A DNA stretch of 64,000 bases from Streptomyces cellulosae (GCF_000721105.1 NZ_JOEV01000012.1:62001-126000), one strand, 5' to 3'. Positions 50,591-59,165 are shown, counted from the first letter of the stretch. Notes: a model not told the origin generated them from the sequence alone. Numbers and translations are program-made.

Positions 50591-51175
50591 TCACTCCAGC
50601 GGGACGGACTTCCGGGAGGGATCCCTGAGGTCCGTCCCGCTCGTCAGCCACCGCTCCTGGAGGGCCTGGGCGCCGTGCACCCGCTTCCAGGCGGCCTCGT
50701 TCGGGGTCATGGGGAGCAGCGGCAGGAACCGTACGGGATCGAGGGGCTCGTCGAGTTCCAGGTCCTCGACCAGACCGCCGGGCTCGGCCACCAGCACCGA
50801 GGTGAACGGGGCGCCGGGCCACAGCGGCTCACCGACGTCGAGGGAGGCGCCGGGCGCCACGATCACGCCCTCCACCTGCGGGGACGCGGCGAGCACGGCG
50901 AGCGGGCGGAGAACCTTGCCGGTGTCGGCGGAGCCGGAGCGGACCGAGAGGACCAGCTCGGCGCGCGGGCCCTTGACCGGGTCGGCGAGCACGGCCGTGG
51001 GGTCGCTCATCGGCTGCGCGGACATGCCGAGCGTGGCGTAACGGACGATGTCGCCCTCCTGGAAACGCAGCACCTCGATGCGGTCCGTGCCCAGGAACGT
51101 GACCGCCGCGCGCGCGTCCGGTTCGCCCAGCGCGGTACGCAACCGGGCCTCGACCAGAGGAAGAACATCTGCCAT
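50591..51175 (-). CDS. Suppressor-of-fused (SUFU) domain protein
   Basis: A 194-residue protein containing the SUFU-type domain: GTDRIEVLRFQEGDIVRYAT, LGMSAQP, GPRAELVLSVRSG, DLELDEPLDPVRFLPLLPMT. The bacterial members are of unknown function and are sometimes found as immunity proteins of polymorphic toxins. No toxin is nearby, so this one seems an orphan housekeeping copy. ATG 51175. The strong hairpin at 50599-50640 lies inside its 3' end and may serve the convergent MFS gene. Confidence 0.85.
   Translation of the reverse strand: MADVLPLVEARLRTALGEPDARAAVTFLGTDRIEVLRFQEGDIVRYATLGMSAQPMSDPTAVLADPVKGPRAELVLSVRSGSADTGKVLRPLAVLAASPQVEGVIVAPGASLDVGEPLWPGAPFTSVLVAEPGGLVEDLELDEPLDPVRFLPLLPMTPNEAAWKRVHGAQALQERWLTSGTDLRDPSRKSVPLE
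50599..50640 (+). terminator. Candidate terminator for the MFS gene, inside the SUFU gene 3' end
   Basis: Arms GCGGGACGGAC (50599-50609) and GTCCGTCCCGC (50630-50640). Lies 61 bases after the MFS stop. Confidence 0.5.
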
Positions 51176-51674
51176 GCGGCGAGCATAGAACTCGTCACCA
51201 CGGGGCAAAGCAGCGCCTTGACAGTTCGGTCGGCTGGTACTCTGGCCCGGTGGTTCGGGGCAGCACGCTGAAGCGTCGCAGTCAAGCCCCGACGCCGATG
51301 AATCTCCCTCACGAGGGACCGGCCGGAGGAGGTGGGGCTGCAATGGACCGAAGTCGACCGTGCAGTAGCACCCGCTCTTCCCGCCGCTGATGTAGCTGCT
51401 CCGGCTCCGGCTGACTGCCGCCTCTCGCACTCACTGCACCGCGGAAGAGCGCTTCGTTTCGTTTTACCTGATCTGTCTGATCTGCCTGCCTGAATCAGTA
51501 CCTGTATCAGTAGCGAAGCTCGCCACCGCGACGGTGCGGTGCTCCCCGCTTTGTGGACGTGCCAAACATCCCCTGCCGCAGAGGGCGGGGAGACCCCTTG
51601 TCAGGACGTCCCCATTCCGGGTAGTTCCACCCGTCGCCGGCGGCCTTTCGTTGCCTGTCACGAAGGAGCCAGCC
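51176..51674 (+). promoter_or_regulatory. Long structured 5' leader of the CorA gene
   Basis: About 500 bases without a domain-bearing gene. A TTGACA lies at 51218-51223, with TACTCT only 14 bases on. Downstream, AGCCCC and GGGGCT around 51284-51338 can pair across a CTCCCTC/GAGGGA hairpin. A 15-codon ORF with a strong ribosome-binding site (51343-51390) follows. Near 51560-51600, CCCCGC can pair with GCGGGG. This looks like a regulated leader; I do not recognise the M-box magnesium riboswitch consensus. Confidence 0.5.
51343..51390 (+). CDS. 15-codon upstream ORF in the corA leader
   Basis: MDRSRPCSSTRSSRR: five Arg and one Pro in 15 codons. It has GGAGGAGGT 10 bases upstream of ATG 51343, one of the best ribosome-binding sites in the window. 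It ends 284 bases before the CorA start. Leader peptides control corA and mgtA in enteric bacteria, so a role in translation-coupled attenuation is plausible but unproven. Confidence 0.5.
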   Translation: MDRSRPCSSTRSSRR

Positions 51675-52793
51675 ATGTCGATGATCCGTGACCTGCGTGC
51701 CGTCGTCCGCCCGTCCCGTGTCTCCCTGCGCAAGGACACCGGCCTCTACGACACCACGCGCGACCCGTCGACGCCCTCCGCCGTCGTCGACTGCGCCGTC
51801 TACCGCGACGGCAGCCGCGTCCCCCAGGAGACGCCGCTGACCCCGCACGAGGCGATGCGGGTGGTGCGCCGCGACGGCGGCTTCGTGTGGATCGGACTGC
51901 ACGAGCCGACGGAGGCCGAATTCTCCGGTATCGCCCGCGAGTTCGGGCTGCACCCGCTGGCCGTGGAGGACGCCGTACAGGCCCACCAGCGGCCCAAGCT
52001 GGAGCGGTACGACGACTCCCTGTTCACGGTCTTCAAGACCATCCACTACGTCGACCACGACCAGCTCACCGCCAACAGCGAGGTCGTCGAGACCGGCGAG
52101 GTCATGTGCTTCACCGGACTGGACTTCTTCATCACCGTCCGGCACGGCGGCCAGGGCTCGCTCAGGGCGCTGCGGCACCGTCTCCAGGACGACCCCGAAC
52201 TGCTCGCCAAGGGGCCCTCGGCGGTGCTGCACGCGATCGCCGACCACGTCGTCGACGGCTACATCGCGGTCGCCGACGCGGTGCAGGACGACATCGACGA
52301 GGTGGAGACCGAGGTGTTCTCGCCGGGCCGCCGGGGCGGGGTCTCGCGCGGTGTGGACTCGGCGCGGATCTACCAACTCAAGCGTGAGGTCCTGGAGTTC
52401 AAGCGGGCGGTGTCGCCGCTGCTGCGGCCCATGCAGCTGCTGAGCGAGCGGCCGATGCGGCTGATCGACCCGGACATCCAGAAGTACTTCCGGGACGTCG
52501 CCGACCACCTCGCCCGCGTCCAGGAGCAGGTCATCGGCTTCGACGAGCTGCTCAACTCGATCCTCCAGGCCAACCTCGCGCAGGCGTCCGTCGCGCAGAA
52601 CGAGGACATGCGGAAGATCACCTCGTGGGCCGCGATCATCGCCGTACCGACGATGGTGTGCGGGGTCTACGGCATGAACTTCGATCACATGCCGGAGCTG
52701 CACTGGCGGTACGGCTACCCCGTGATCATGTCGGTCACGGTGGCCCTCTGTGTGGGCATCCACCGCACGCTCAAGCGCAACGGCTGGCTCTGA
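51675..52793 (+). CDS. CorA-family magnesium/cobalt transport protein
   Basis: A 372-residue member of the CorA (2-TM-GxN) family, a pentameric Mg2+ channel. Long N-terminal cytoplasmic domain (about 1-305, with LHPLAVEDAVQAHQRPKLERY, typical of the family), a helical stretch leading to TM1 (about 312-335, ITSWAAIIAVPTMVCGVYG), the selectivity signature YGMNF directly after TM1 and TM2 at about 350-366. Ends in a basic KRNGWL. ATG 51675 has AAGGAG 6 bases upstream; the reading frame extends upstream but that part is the leader. A few genes before the MgtE-N/CBS protein, which suggests a magnesium theme. Cobalt or nickel transport cannot be excluded. Confidence 0.94.
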   Translation: MSMIRDLRAVVRPSRVSLRKDTGLYDTTRDPSTPSAVVDCAVYRDGSRVPQETPLTPHEAMRVVRRDGGFVWIGLHEPTEAEFSGIAREFGLHPLAVEDAVQAHQRPKLERYDDSLFTVFKTIHYVDHDQLTANSEVVETGEVMCFTGLDFFITVRHGGQGSLRALRHRLQDDPELLAKGPSAVLHAIADHVVDGYIAVADAVQDDIDEVETEVFSPGRRGGVSRGVDSARIYQLKREVLEFKRAVSPLLRPMQLLSERPMRLIDPDIQKYFRDVADHLARVQEQVIGFDELLNSILQANLAQASVAQNEDMRKITSWAAIIAVPTMVCGVYGMNFDHMPELHWRYGYPVIMSVTVALCVGIHRTLKRNGWL

Positions 52794-52816
52794 GGGCGCC
52801 TGGTTAGGCTGGGCCC

Positions 52817-53329
52817 ATGACTAGTGAGCTGCTCGACCAGGCCCTCGTCGAGGAGGCCACGAAGAAGTCCGGCCTCATCTGGGTCCAGGGCCCCGGCTCC
52901 CCGGCGCGCGCCCTGTGGCACGTCTGGCACGAGGGGGCGGCCTGTCTGGTCGGCGACGGGCCCGGTGAGCAACCGCTGCCGGGGCTGGTCGACGGGTCCG
53001 GGGCCGAGGTCACGGTCCGCAGCAAGGACAAGGGCGGCCGGCTGGTCTCCTGGACGGCGAAGGTCGTGGAACTGGCGCCCGGTTCCCCCGCGTGGGAGAC
53101 GACGGTCGCCGAGCTGAAGGGCAAGCGCCTGAACGCGCCGGACGGCGAGGCGATGCCGGAGCGCTGGGCCCGCGAATGCCGGGTACTGCGTCTGGAGCCG
53201 ACCGGTGAGACGGCGGCCCTGCCGGACGGCGACCTGGCGGAGGCCCCGTTGCCGACCCCGGCGACGACCCGCCTGCCGATCCCGGCCGGGCTGCCGCGGC
53301 TGCTGCTGAAGCGGCGCAAGCGGCGGTAA
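52817..53329 (+). CDS. Conserved hypothetical protein (170 residues)
   Basis: A soluble protein starting MTSELLDQALVEEATKKSGL with LIWVQGPGSPARALWHVWH, a strand-rich middle (AACLVGDGPGEQPLP, GAEVTVRSKDKGGRLVSW) and a basic Arg/Lys end. The pattern resembles split-barrel pyridoxamine-phosphate-oxidase-like proteins, but no cofactor motif is clear. ATG 52817 follows the CorA stop by 23 bases, so cotranscription is likely. Convergent with the lipoprotein gene 17 bases away. Function unknown. Confidence 0.8.
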   Translation: MTSELLDQALVEEATKKSGLIWVQGPGSPARALWHVWHEGAACLVGDGPGEQPLPGLVDGSGAEVTVRSKDKGGRLVSWTAKVVELAPGSPAWETTVAELKGKRLNAPDGEAMPERWARECRVLRLEPTGETAALPDGDLAEAPLPTPATTRLPIPAGLPRLLLKRRKRR

Positions 53330-53346
53330 CGGCCTCGAGGACCGGG

Positions 53347-54099
53347 CTACGACGTCGGCAGCTGTTTGCCGTAGTCCACCGTTTCGCCCTTCTCCGGTTC
53401 GGCCAGCGGGAAGTTGGTGCCCCAGGCCGAGAAGGTCAGGGTGCCCGCGCCGCCCGCCCGCACCAGGCGGAGCGGATAGGGCCGGCCCTCCAGGGACACG
53501 TCCAGGGTGCCGCCGGAGCCGTCGTCGCCGGTGATGCGGACGGTGCGGACGCCCGCCTGCTGGTGGTGGCCGTCCGTCTCCAGCGTGCCGTGCAGGGTCA
53601 GCAGACCGTCGAGGAGGACGTCCATGTCCGTGAAACCGCTGAACTTCTTGTACGAGGGGTCGCCCTGCGGCACCTTCACGTACTTGCCGTCGAGCTTGTC
53701 GGCCGCCGCGGTGTCGGAGTGGCCGCCCTTGGCGTCCGCGTGGGTCCAGAAGTCCGCGCCGGCCTTCAGGAAGAGCGCCTCGCCGACCCGCAGCAGCTGG
53801 AACGTCGCCCCCTCGGCGGTGACCGACCCGGAGGCCCCGTCGGACTTCAGACGCATGTCGAGCTTGTACGTACGGCCGCCGGCGACCACGTTCCCGGCCA
53901 GCCGCACCGCCGGGGCGGAATCGGCGGCACCGCGGGTCCGGGACTGGATCTGGTCCGGCGGCAGCTTGCCCACCCCGTTGGTGCCCTCGTCCGGGTCCTC
54001 TCCGCCACATCCCGTCAGGACCGTCCCCGTCGCGGCCAGGGCGCACATCGCGCCCATCAGTGCGGCCCTTGGGGTACGTCGCCGGGGAATCGCAGTCAC
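53347..54099 (-). CDS. LppX/LprAFG-like lipoprotein
   Basis: A 250-residue lipoprotein with lipobox TVLTG-C (Cys about 31). The mature part has the pattern of the LppX_LprAFG fold, a half-barrel that carries acyl lipids in mycobacteria: APAVRLAGNVVAGGRTYKL, GSVTAEGATFQLLRVG, FLKAGADFW, DGRPYPLRL-like LEGRPYPLRLVRAGG. Lipid transport is inferred by fold only. GTG 54099 gives an Arg-rich signal peptide start. Divergent from the MgtE-N gene. Confidence 0.8.
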   Translation of the reverse strand: MTAIPRRRTPRAALMGAMCALAATGTVLTGCGGEDPDEGTNGVGKLPPDQIQSRTRGAADSAPAVRLAGNVVAGGRTYKLDMRLKSDGASGSVTAEGATFQLLRVGEALFLKAGADFWTHADAKGGHSDTAAADKLDGKYVKVPQGDPSYKKFSGFTDMDVLLDGLLTLHGTLETDGHHQQAGVRTVRITGDDGSGGTLDVSLEGRPYPLRLVRAGGAGTLTFSAWGTNFPLAEPEKGETVDYGKQLPTS

Positions 54100-54333
54100 A
54101 GGTGGGGCTGCCTTTCTGCCAAGGGTCCTTCAGCGGCGTACGGCAGCGTACCGGGGCCGTGGCACCCCGGCGGAGCCAGACCGTCCGGACCGCTCACCAG
54201 GGCCTGTCCGATCGGGACGGGCTAGCCTGAAGCCCATCCGAGCGGGCAATCCGGAAAAGAGACCCACCCACCCATCCAGGACGCAACTCGGCACGAAACC
54301 CCGCGTGGAACTCCCTGTCGATCTCCGTAAGGA

Positions 54334-54393
54334 ACCCCGTACGGAGCGCCGCACGGGACTCCGCACGGAACTCCGCTCGAACCCCGCACGAAA
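54334..54393. repeat. 12-base tandem repeat upstream of the MgtE-N gene
   Basis: Five imperfect 12-base units (ACTCCGCACGGA and variants) from 54334 to 54393, ending just before the AAGGAAG ribosome-binding site. Probably part of the untranslated leader. Confidence 0.7.
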
Positions 54394-54406
54394 AGGAAGC
54401 ACAGCC

Positions 54407-55693
54407 ATGGCAGCGGGCGCCCCCCGGATCTTCGTCTCGCACCTCGCCGGCGTCGCCGTCTTCGATCCCACCGGTGACCAGGTCGGCCGGCTGCGCGACA
54501 TGGTCGTCATGCTGCGCGTCGGACGGCGGCCGCCCCGCCTGCTCGGGCTGGTCGTCGAACTCGCCACGCGCCGCCGCATCTTCCTGCCCATCACCCGGGT
54601 CACCGGCATCGAGTCCGGCCAGGTCATCACCACCGGCGTGGTCAACGTCCGCCGCTTCGAGCAACGGCCCACCGAGCGGCTCGTCTTCGGGGAACTCCTC
54701 GACCGGCGCGTCACCCTCGTCGAGACCGGTGAGGACATGACGGTCCTGGACGTGTCGGTGCAGCAGCTGCCGGCCCGCCGGGACTGGGAGATCGACCGGG
54801 TGTTCGTCCGCAAGGGCGGCAAGGGCGGCGCGTTCCGGCGCAAGGGCGAGACCCTGACCGTCGAGTGGTCCGCCGTCACCGGCTTCTCCCTGGAGGAGCA
54901 CGGACAGGGCGCGGAGAGCCTGCTGGCCACCTTCGAGCAGCTGCGCCCCGCCGACCTCGCCAACGTGCTGCACCACCTTTCCCCCAAACGGCGCGCGGAG
55001 GTCGCCGCGGCCCTCGACGACGACCGCCTCGCCGACGTCCTCGAGGAGCTGCCGGAGGACGACCAGATCGAGATCCTCGGCAAGCTGAAGGAGGAACGCG
55101 CCGCCGACGTCCTGGAGGCCATGGACCCGGACGACGCGGCCGACCTGCTCGCCGAGCTGCCCACGGACGACCAGGAGCGGCTGCTGAGCCTGATGAAGCC
55201 CGCCGACGCGGCCGACATGCGGCGGCTGATGGCGTACGAGGAACACACCGCGGGCGGCCTCATGACCACCGAGCCGATCGTACTGCGGCCCGACGCGACC
55301 GTCGCCGACGCGCTCGCCCGCGTCCGCAACGCCGATCTCTCCCCCGCCCTCGCCGCACAGGTGTACGTCTGCCGGCCGCCCGACGAGACTCCGACCGGCA
55401 AGTACCTCGGCACGGTCCACTTCCAGCGGCTGCTGCGCGACCCCCCGTACACCCTGGTCAGCTCGATCATCGACGACGACCTGCAGCCCCTCGACCCGGA
55501 CGCGGCGCTGCCCCTGGTCGCCGGGTTCTTCGCGACGTACGACATGGTCGCGGCACCGGTCGTGGACGAGGCGGGGTCGCTGCTGGGGGCGGTGACCGTG
55601 GACGACGTACTCGACCACATGCTGCCCGACGACTGGCGGGAGACCGAGTTCGACCTCGACGAGGACGAGGAGGTGGCCTCCCGTGACACCTGA
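54407..55693 (+). CDS. MgtE N-terminal/CBS-domain protein without a channel domain
   Basis: A 428-residue cytosolic protein. Two PRC-barrel-like halves (about 1-165, IFVSHLAGVAVFDPTGDQ), then an MgtE N-domain with helical repeats (FEQLRPADLANVLHHL, then LADVLEELPEDDQIEIL, then AADLLAELPTDDQERLL), then a CBS pair (AGGLMTTEPIVLRPD to TVDDVLDHMLPDDW). In MgtE these domains sense Mg2+ and gate the channel, but the TM part is absent, so it may regulate another protein. ATG 54407 with AAAAGGAAG 7 bases upstream. Its stop overlaps the DUF1003 gene start. The same gene pair stands near mrp in mycobacteria (from memory). Confidence 0.88.
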   Translation: MAAGAPRIFVSHLAGVAVFDPTGDQVGRLRDMVVMLRVGRRPPRLLGLVVELATRRRIFLPITRVTGIESGQVITTGVVNVRRFEQRPTERLVFGELLDRRVTLVETGEDMTVLDVSVQQLPARRDWEIDRVFVRKGGKGGAFRRKGETLTVEWSAVTGFSLEEHGQGAESLLATFEQLRPADLANVLHHLSPKRRAEVAAALDDDRLADVLEELPEDDQIEILGKLKEERAADVLEAMDPDDAADLLAELPTDDQERLLSLMKPADAADMRRLMAYEEHTAGGLMTTEPIVLRPDATVADALARVRNADLSPALAAQVYVCRPPDETPTGKYLGTVHFQRLLRDPPYTLVSSIIDDDLQPLDPDAALPLVAGFFATYDMVAAPVVDEAGSLLGAVTVDDVLDHMLPDDWRETEFDLDEDEEVASRDT

Positions 55694-56297
55694 GCGCGAC
55701 AGCGGCGCCCGCGAGCGCACGCCGACGGGCGCCACCGCCACCGCCCGCCCCCGTACGCCCCGCCTGGACCAGCCGCGCCCGCCCCGGCGCCGCTTCCTGC
55801 CCGAGTGGGACCCGGAGGCCTTCGGACGGCTCTCGGAGCGCATCGCGCGGTTCCTGGGCACCGGGCGGTTCATCGTCTGGATGACGGTCGTCATCATCGT
55901 GTGGGTGCTGTGGAACATCTTCGCCCCGCGGGACCTGCGCTTCGACAACTACCCGTTCATCTTCCTGACCCTGATGCTGTCCCTCCAGGCGTCCTACGCG
56001 GCCCCGCTGATCCTGCTCGCGCAGAACCGCCAGGACGACCGCGACCGGGTCAACCTCGAACAGGACCGCAAGCAGAACGAACGGTCGATCGCGGACACCG
56101 AGTACCTGACCCGGGAGATCGCCGCCCTGCGCATCGGACTGGGCGAGGTCGCGACCCGGGACTGGATCCGCTCCGAGCTGCAGGACATGGTGAAGGAGCT
56201 GGAGGCGCGGCGCGACGGCCACCACCCCCATCAGCACAGCGCATTCCACGCGGTTCCGGCGGAACCGCCGCGCGGACGTGACGCAGACGACCACTGA
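55683..56297 (+). CDS. DUF1003 membrane protein
   Basis: A 204-residue protein with two TM segments (about 61-79, FIVWMTVVIIVWVLWNIF; about 88-107, YPFIFLTLMLSLQASYAAP) and a family-typical LILLAQNRQDDRDR after them, then an amphipathic acidic/basic coil. This is the DUF1003 pattern; function unknown. GTG 55683 overlaps the upstream gene by 11 bases, so it is translationally coupled to the MgtE-N/CBS protein, which may be its partner. The His/Pro-rich C-terminus (HHPHQHSAFH) could bind metal, but this is speculative. Confidence 0.9.
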   Translation: MTPERDSGARERTPTGATATARPRTPRLDQPRPPRRRFLPEWDPEAFGRLSERIARFLGTGRFIVWMTVVIIVWVLWNIFAPRDLRFDNYPFIFLTLMLSLQASYAAPLILLAQNRQDDRDRVNLEQDRKQNERSIADTEYLTREIAALRIGLGEVATRDWIRSELQDMVKELEARRDGHHPHQHSAFHAVPAEPPRGRDADDH

Positions 56298-56339
56298 CGG
56301 GCTTCCCGGGGTCCGTGTGCGGCGCCGTACCATCTCACT

Positions 56340-57473
56340 ATGGCTACGGAAGACGCGGTGCGCGAAGCACTGGCGACGGTGAACGACCCCGAGATCAACC
56401 GCCCCATCACCGAACTCGGGATGGTGAAATCGGTGGAGATCGGCGCGGACGGGGCGGTCGCGGTCACCGTGTACCTGACGGTTTCCGGCTGCCCCATGCG
56501 CGAGACGATCACCCAGCGGGTGACGGACGCGGTCTCGGCGCTCGAGGGCGTCACCCGCGTCGACGTCACGCTGGACGTGATGAGCGACGAGCAGCGCAAG
56601 GAACTGGCGACCGCGCTGCGCGGCGGCCAGACCGAGCGCGAGGTCCCCTTCGCCAAGCCGGGCTCGCTGACCCGTGTGTACGCGGTCGCCTCCGGCAAGG
56701 GCGGCGTCGGCAAGTCCTCGGTGACGGTGAACCTGGCGGCGGCGATGGCGGCGGACGGCCTGAAGGTCGGTGTCGTCGACGCCGACATCTACGGCCACAG
56801 CGTGCCGCGCATGCTGGGCGCCGACGGCCGTCCCACCCAGGTCGAGAACATGATCATGCCGCCGTCCGCGAACGGCGTGAAGGTCATCTCGATCGGCATG
56901 TTCACCCCGGGCAACGCCCCGGTCGTCTGGCGCGGCCCGATGCTTCACCGCGCCCTCCAGCAGTTCCTGGCGGACGTGTACTGGGGCGACCTGGACGTGC
57001 TCCTGCTCGACCTCCCGCCGGGCACCGGCGACATCGCGATCTCGGTGGCCCAGCTGGTGCCGAACGCGGAGATCCTGGTCGTGACGACGCCTCAGCAGGC
57101 GGCGGCCGAGGTCGCCGAGCGGGCGGGCTCCATCGCCGTCCAGACGCACCAGAAGATCGTGGGCGTCGTGGAGAACATGTCGGGCCTGCCCTGCCCGCAC
57201 TGCGGCGAGATGGTCGACGTGTTCGGCACCGGCGGCGGCCAGTCGGTCGCCGACGGCCTGACGCGGACCACCGGCGCCTCGGTCCCGGTGCTCGGCTCCA
57301 TCCCCATCGACGTCCGCCTCCGCGAGGGCGGCGACGAGGGCAAGCCGGTCGTCCTGACGGACCCGGACTCCCCGGCGGGCTCGGCGCTCCGGGCGATCGC
57401 GGGGAAGCTCGGCGGGCGCCAGCGGGGCCTTTCGGGACTGTCCCTGGGGATCACTCCGAGGAACAAGTTCTAG
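56340..57473 (+). CDS. mrp: Mrp/NBP35-family Fe-S cluster carrier ATPase
   Basis: A 377-residue P-loop ATPase that binds and transfers Fe-S clusters. N-terminal MIP18-like domain (about 1-85, NDPEINRPITELGMV). Deviant Walker A GKGGVGKSS at about 119-127, the switch DADIYGHSVPRMLG, DLPPGTGD and a CPHC motif near residue 284 that ligates the bridging cluster. ATG 56340. Followed by a terminator and convergent with the next gene. The mrp-tatB-htrA-sigma order matches the mycobacterial chromosome. Confidence 0.96.
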   Translation: MATEDAVREALATVNDPEINRPITELGMVKSVEIGADGAVAVTVYLTVSGCPMRETITQRVTDAVSALEGVTRVDVTLDVMSDEQRKELATALRGGQTEREVPFAKPGSLTRVYAVASGKGGVGKSSVTVNLAAAMAADGLKVGVVDADIYGHSVPRMLGADGRPTQVENMIMPPSANGVKVISIGMFTPGNAPVVWRGPMLHRALQQFLADVYWGDLDVLLLDLPPGTGDIAISVAQLVPNAEILVVTTPQQAAAEVAERAGSIAVQTHQKIVGVVENMSGLPCPHCGEMVDVFGTGGGQSVADGLTRTTGASVPVLGSIPIDVRLREGGDEGKPVVLTDPDSPAGSALRAIAGKLGGRQRGLSGLSLGITPRNKF

Positions 57474-57525
57474 GTCGGTTCCCGGTCTTCCACGACACTC
57501 TCGTACGACTTCTTCCACGACGAGA

Positions 57526-57550
57526 GGGCGCCGTCTCACGGACGGCGCCC
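57526..57550. terminator. Terminator after mrp
   Basis: Arms GGGCGCCGTC (57526-57535) and GACGGCGCCC (57541-57550), loop TCACG. It lies between two convergent genes and may serve both. Confidence 0.85.
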
Positions 57551-57568
57551 CCGTCGTCGTGGAACCGG

Positions 57569-58225
57569 CTAGGCGTAGGCCGAGATGTCCTTGATCATCG
57601 CGAACCCGAGTCCGTACGCGCTCATGCCTCTCCCGTACGCCCCCACGTGCACGCCCTGCTGGGTCGGCCCGGCCAGGACCCAGCCGAACTCGGACTCCCG
57701 GTAGTGGAAGGGTGTCAGCACGCCGTCCACGGGCAGGGACAGCGTCGACCAGTCGGAACCGTCGAGGTCGTCGGCCAGGGCCCACGCCGTCTCCGTCTGC
57801 TGCTCCAGCCAGTCGTCCCGCAGCGTGTGGTCCATCTGCCCGGGCCAGGTGAAGGACAGCAGCCCGACTCCCGCGAGCCAGGCCGCCGAGGACACCGACG
57901 TGGCTTCCAGGAGGCCCGTACCGTCCGGGCTGCGCCGCACGGGATTCGCCGCGACGGTCACCACCACCGCGAACTTCTCCTTGTCCTGCGACGACTCGTT
58001 CCGTACGGACGGCTCGTCGCCGTGTCCGATCGAACCGTGTTCGACGGCCCCGTCGGCCGCCGTCCCGACCTGCATCAGCCAGCGCGGTCCCGTGAATGCC
58101 TCGTCGAGGCCGTACCACGGGAAGGGCGCCAGCAGGTAGCCATCGACCGTACGCCGGGCGGAGGGGACCTGTTGTCCGCCCTCCGCGGCCGGCGTCTGCG
58201 CGACTGCCCGACTCGTCGTCTCCAT
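57569..58225 (-). CDS. Conserved hypothetical protein (218 residues)
   Basis: A soluble protein starting METTSRAVAQTPAAEGG with later blocks LLAPFPWYGLDEAFTGPRW, EKFAVVVTVAANPVRRSP, GVLTPFHYRESEFGWVLAG, HVGAYGRGMSAYGLGFA. No domain recognised. ATG 58225 is preferred because the longer frame from 58336 starts with MVWLCCRVV, an unusual cysteine-rich start. It lies between tatB and mrp. Function unknown. Confidence 0.75.
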   Translation of the reverse strand: METTSRAVAQTPAAEGGQQVPSARRTVDGYLLAPFPWYGLDEAFTGPRWLMQVGTAADGAVEHGSIGHGDEPSVRNESSQDKEKFAVVVTVAANPVRRSPDGTGLLEATSVSSAAWLAGVGLLSFTWPGQMDHTLRDDWLEQQTETAWALADDLDGSDWSTLSLPVDGVLTPFHYRESEFGWVLAGPTQQGVHVGAYGRGMSAYGLGFAMIKDISAYA

Positions 58226-58475
58226 GTGCCCGGACGCCTCCTCGCTCTCGTCGGACCGAACGGCCTGCCCCCCTTCGGGCGGCGTTGCTGGTTCGCGTAC
58301 GGCCCGCACAACAACTCGGCAGCATAGCCACACCACTGCGGCCAGCAGGGAAAGCGCCCGGCGCGTGGGGCGTTCTCGGGGCGCGTTGGGGCCGTACAGC
58401 GGCAGGAGGGGTATGACGGAGTATGAAACGCGTCACGTAAGGCAGTACATGCCTACGGGGCTACGGCTCGGCTGC

Positions 58476-58922
58476 TCAGGTGGCGTCCGCGTCGAAGGGC
58501 GGACGGTCCTCTTCGGGCTTCTGCGGCCTCTTCGTCATGTCGATGGCGCCGCCTGAGGCTCCGGCCGACGAGGAGGACCCGCCCGCGGAGGACTCCGGCT
58601 CGCGGCCGTGGACGGCGTCCGTGACCTCGGCCATCTCCTTCTTCAGGTCGAAGCCGTTGCGGATCTCCTTGAGCCCCAGGTCGTCGTTGTCCAGCTGCTT
58701 GCGGATGAACGTCTTGGGGTTGAGGTCCTCGAACTCGAAGTCCTTGAACTCCGGTCCCAGTTCCTGCCGGATGTCCTCCTTGGCGCTCTCCGAGAACTCA
58801 CGGATCTTGCGGATCGTCCGCGTGACGTCCTGGATGACCTTCGGGAGCTTGTCCGGACCGAAGACGAGCACGGCGAGGACAACGAGCGTCACCAGCTCGA
58901 GCGGTCCTATGTCATTGAACAC
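58476..58922 (-). CDS. tatB: Sec-independent protein translocase TatB
   Basis: A 148-residue TatB: N-terminal TM helix IGPLELVTLVVLAVLVFGPDK (Glu within the hydrophobic stretch, as in all TatB) followed by the conserved FGPDKLP hinge, an amphipathic helix (VIQDVTRTIRKIREF) and a disordered acidic/Ser-rich tail (about 105-148). The Glu and the FGPDKLP motif separate TatB from TatA. It binds twin-arginine signals with TatC. GTG 58922. Downstream of htrA with a 243-base gap, like the mycobacterial order. Confidence 0.95.
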   Translation of the reverse strand: MFNDIGPLELVTLVVLAVLVFGPDKLPKVIQDVTRTIRKIREFSESAKEDIRQELGPEFKDFEFEDLNPKTFIRKQLDNDDLGLKEIRNGFDLKKEMAEVTDAVHGREPESSAGGSSSSAGASGGAIDMTKRPQKPEEDRPPFDADAT

Positions 58923-59070
58923 CTGAAGCTCCTTGCGATGTCCTCGGCCCTCGGCCCTCGGTGGTCTGTGCGGTCTTCCGTGGTCCGGGCCGGGTCCACG
59001 GTACCCGGCGATCCCGTACGACCGGTACTGTCCCGGGGGGTCCGACTGTGACTGGATGGGCTGTTTTCCG

Positions 59071-59113
59071 GGTTGTCTGCCTTGTGGGACGCGGTTGTCT
59101 GCCTTGTCGGACG
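59071..59113. repeat. Direct repeat between htrA and tatB
   Basis: Two 21-base units at 59071-59091 and 59093-59113 (GGTTGTCTGCCTTGT then GGGACG or CGGACG), differing by one base, period 22. Confidence 0.7.
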
Positions 59114-59165
59114 GGTGGGACGCGTTTCTGTGGGCTCGCCGTGCGCTCTTCCTGTGAGGTCGCTG

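Noticed and set aside
51218..51243. Sigma-70 promoter TTGACA/TACTCT for corA
   Set aside because: The spacer is only 14 bases, too short for confidence; kept only as part of the leader description.
51240..51674. M-box magnesium riboswitch or tRNA before corA
   Set aside because: The conserved M-box core and a cloverleaf with CCA/T-loop were looked for and not seen.
55467..58436. 989-codon minus-strand frame opposite mrp and DUF1003
   Set aside because: No motifs; the opposite strand has clear Mrp and DUF1003 genes.
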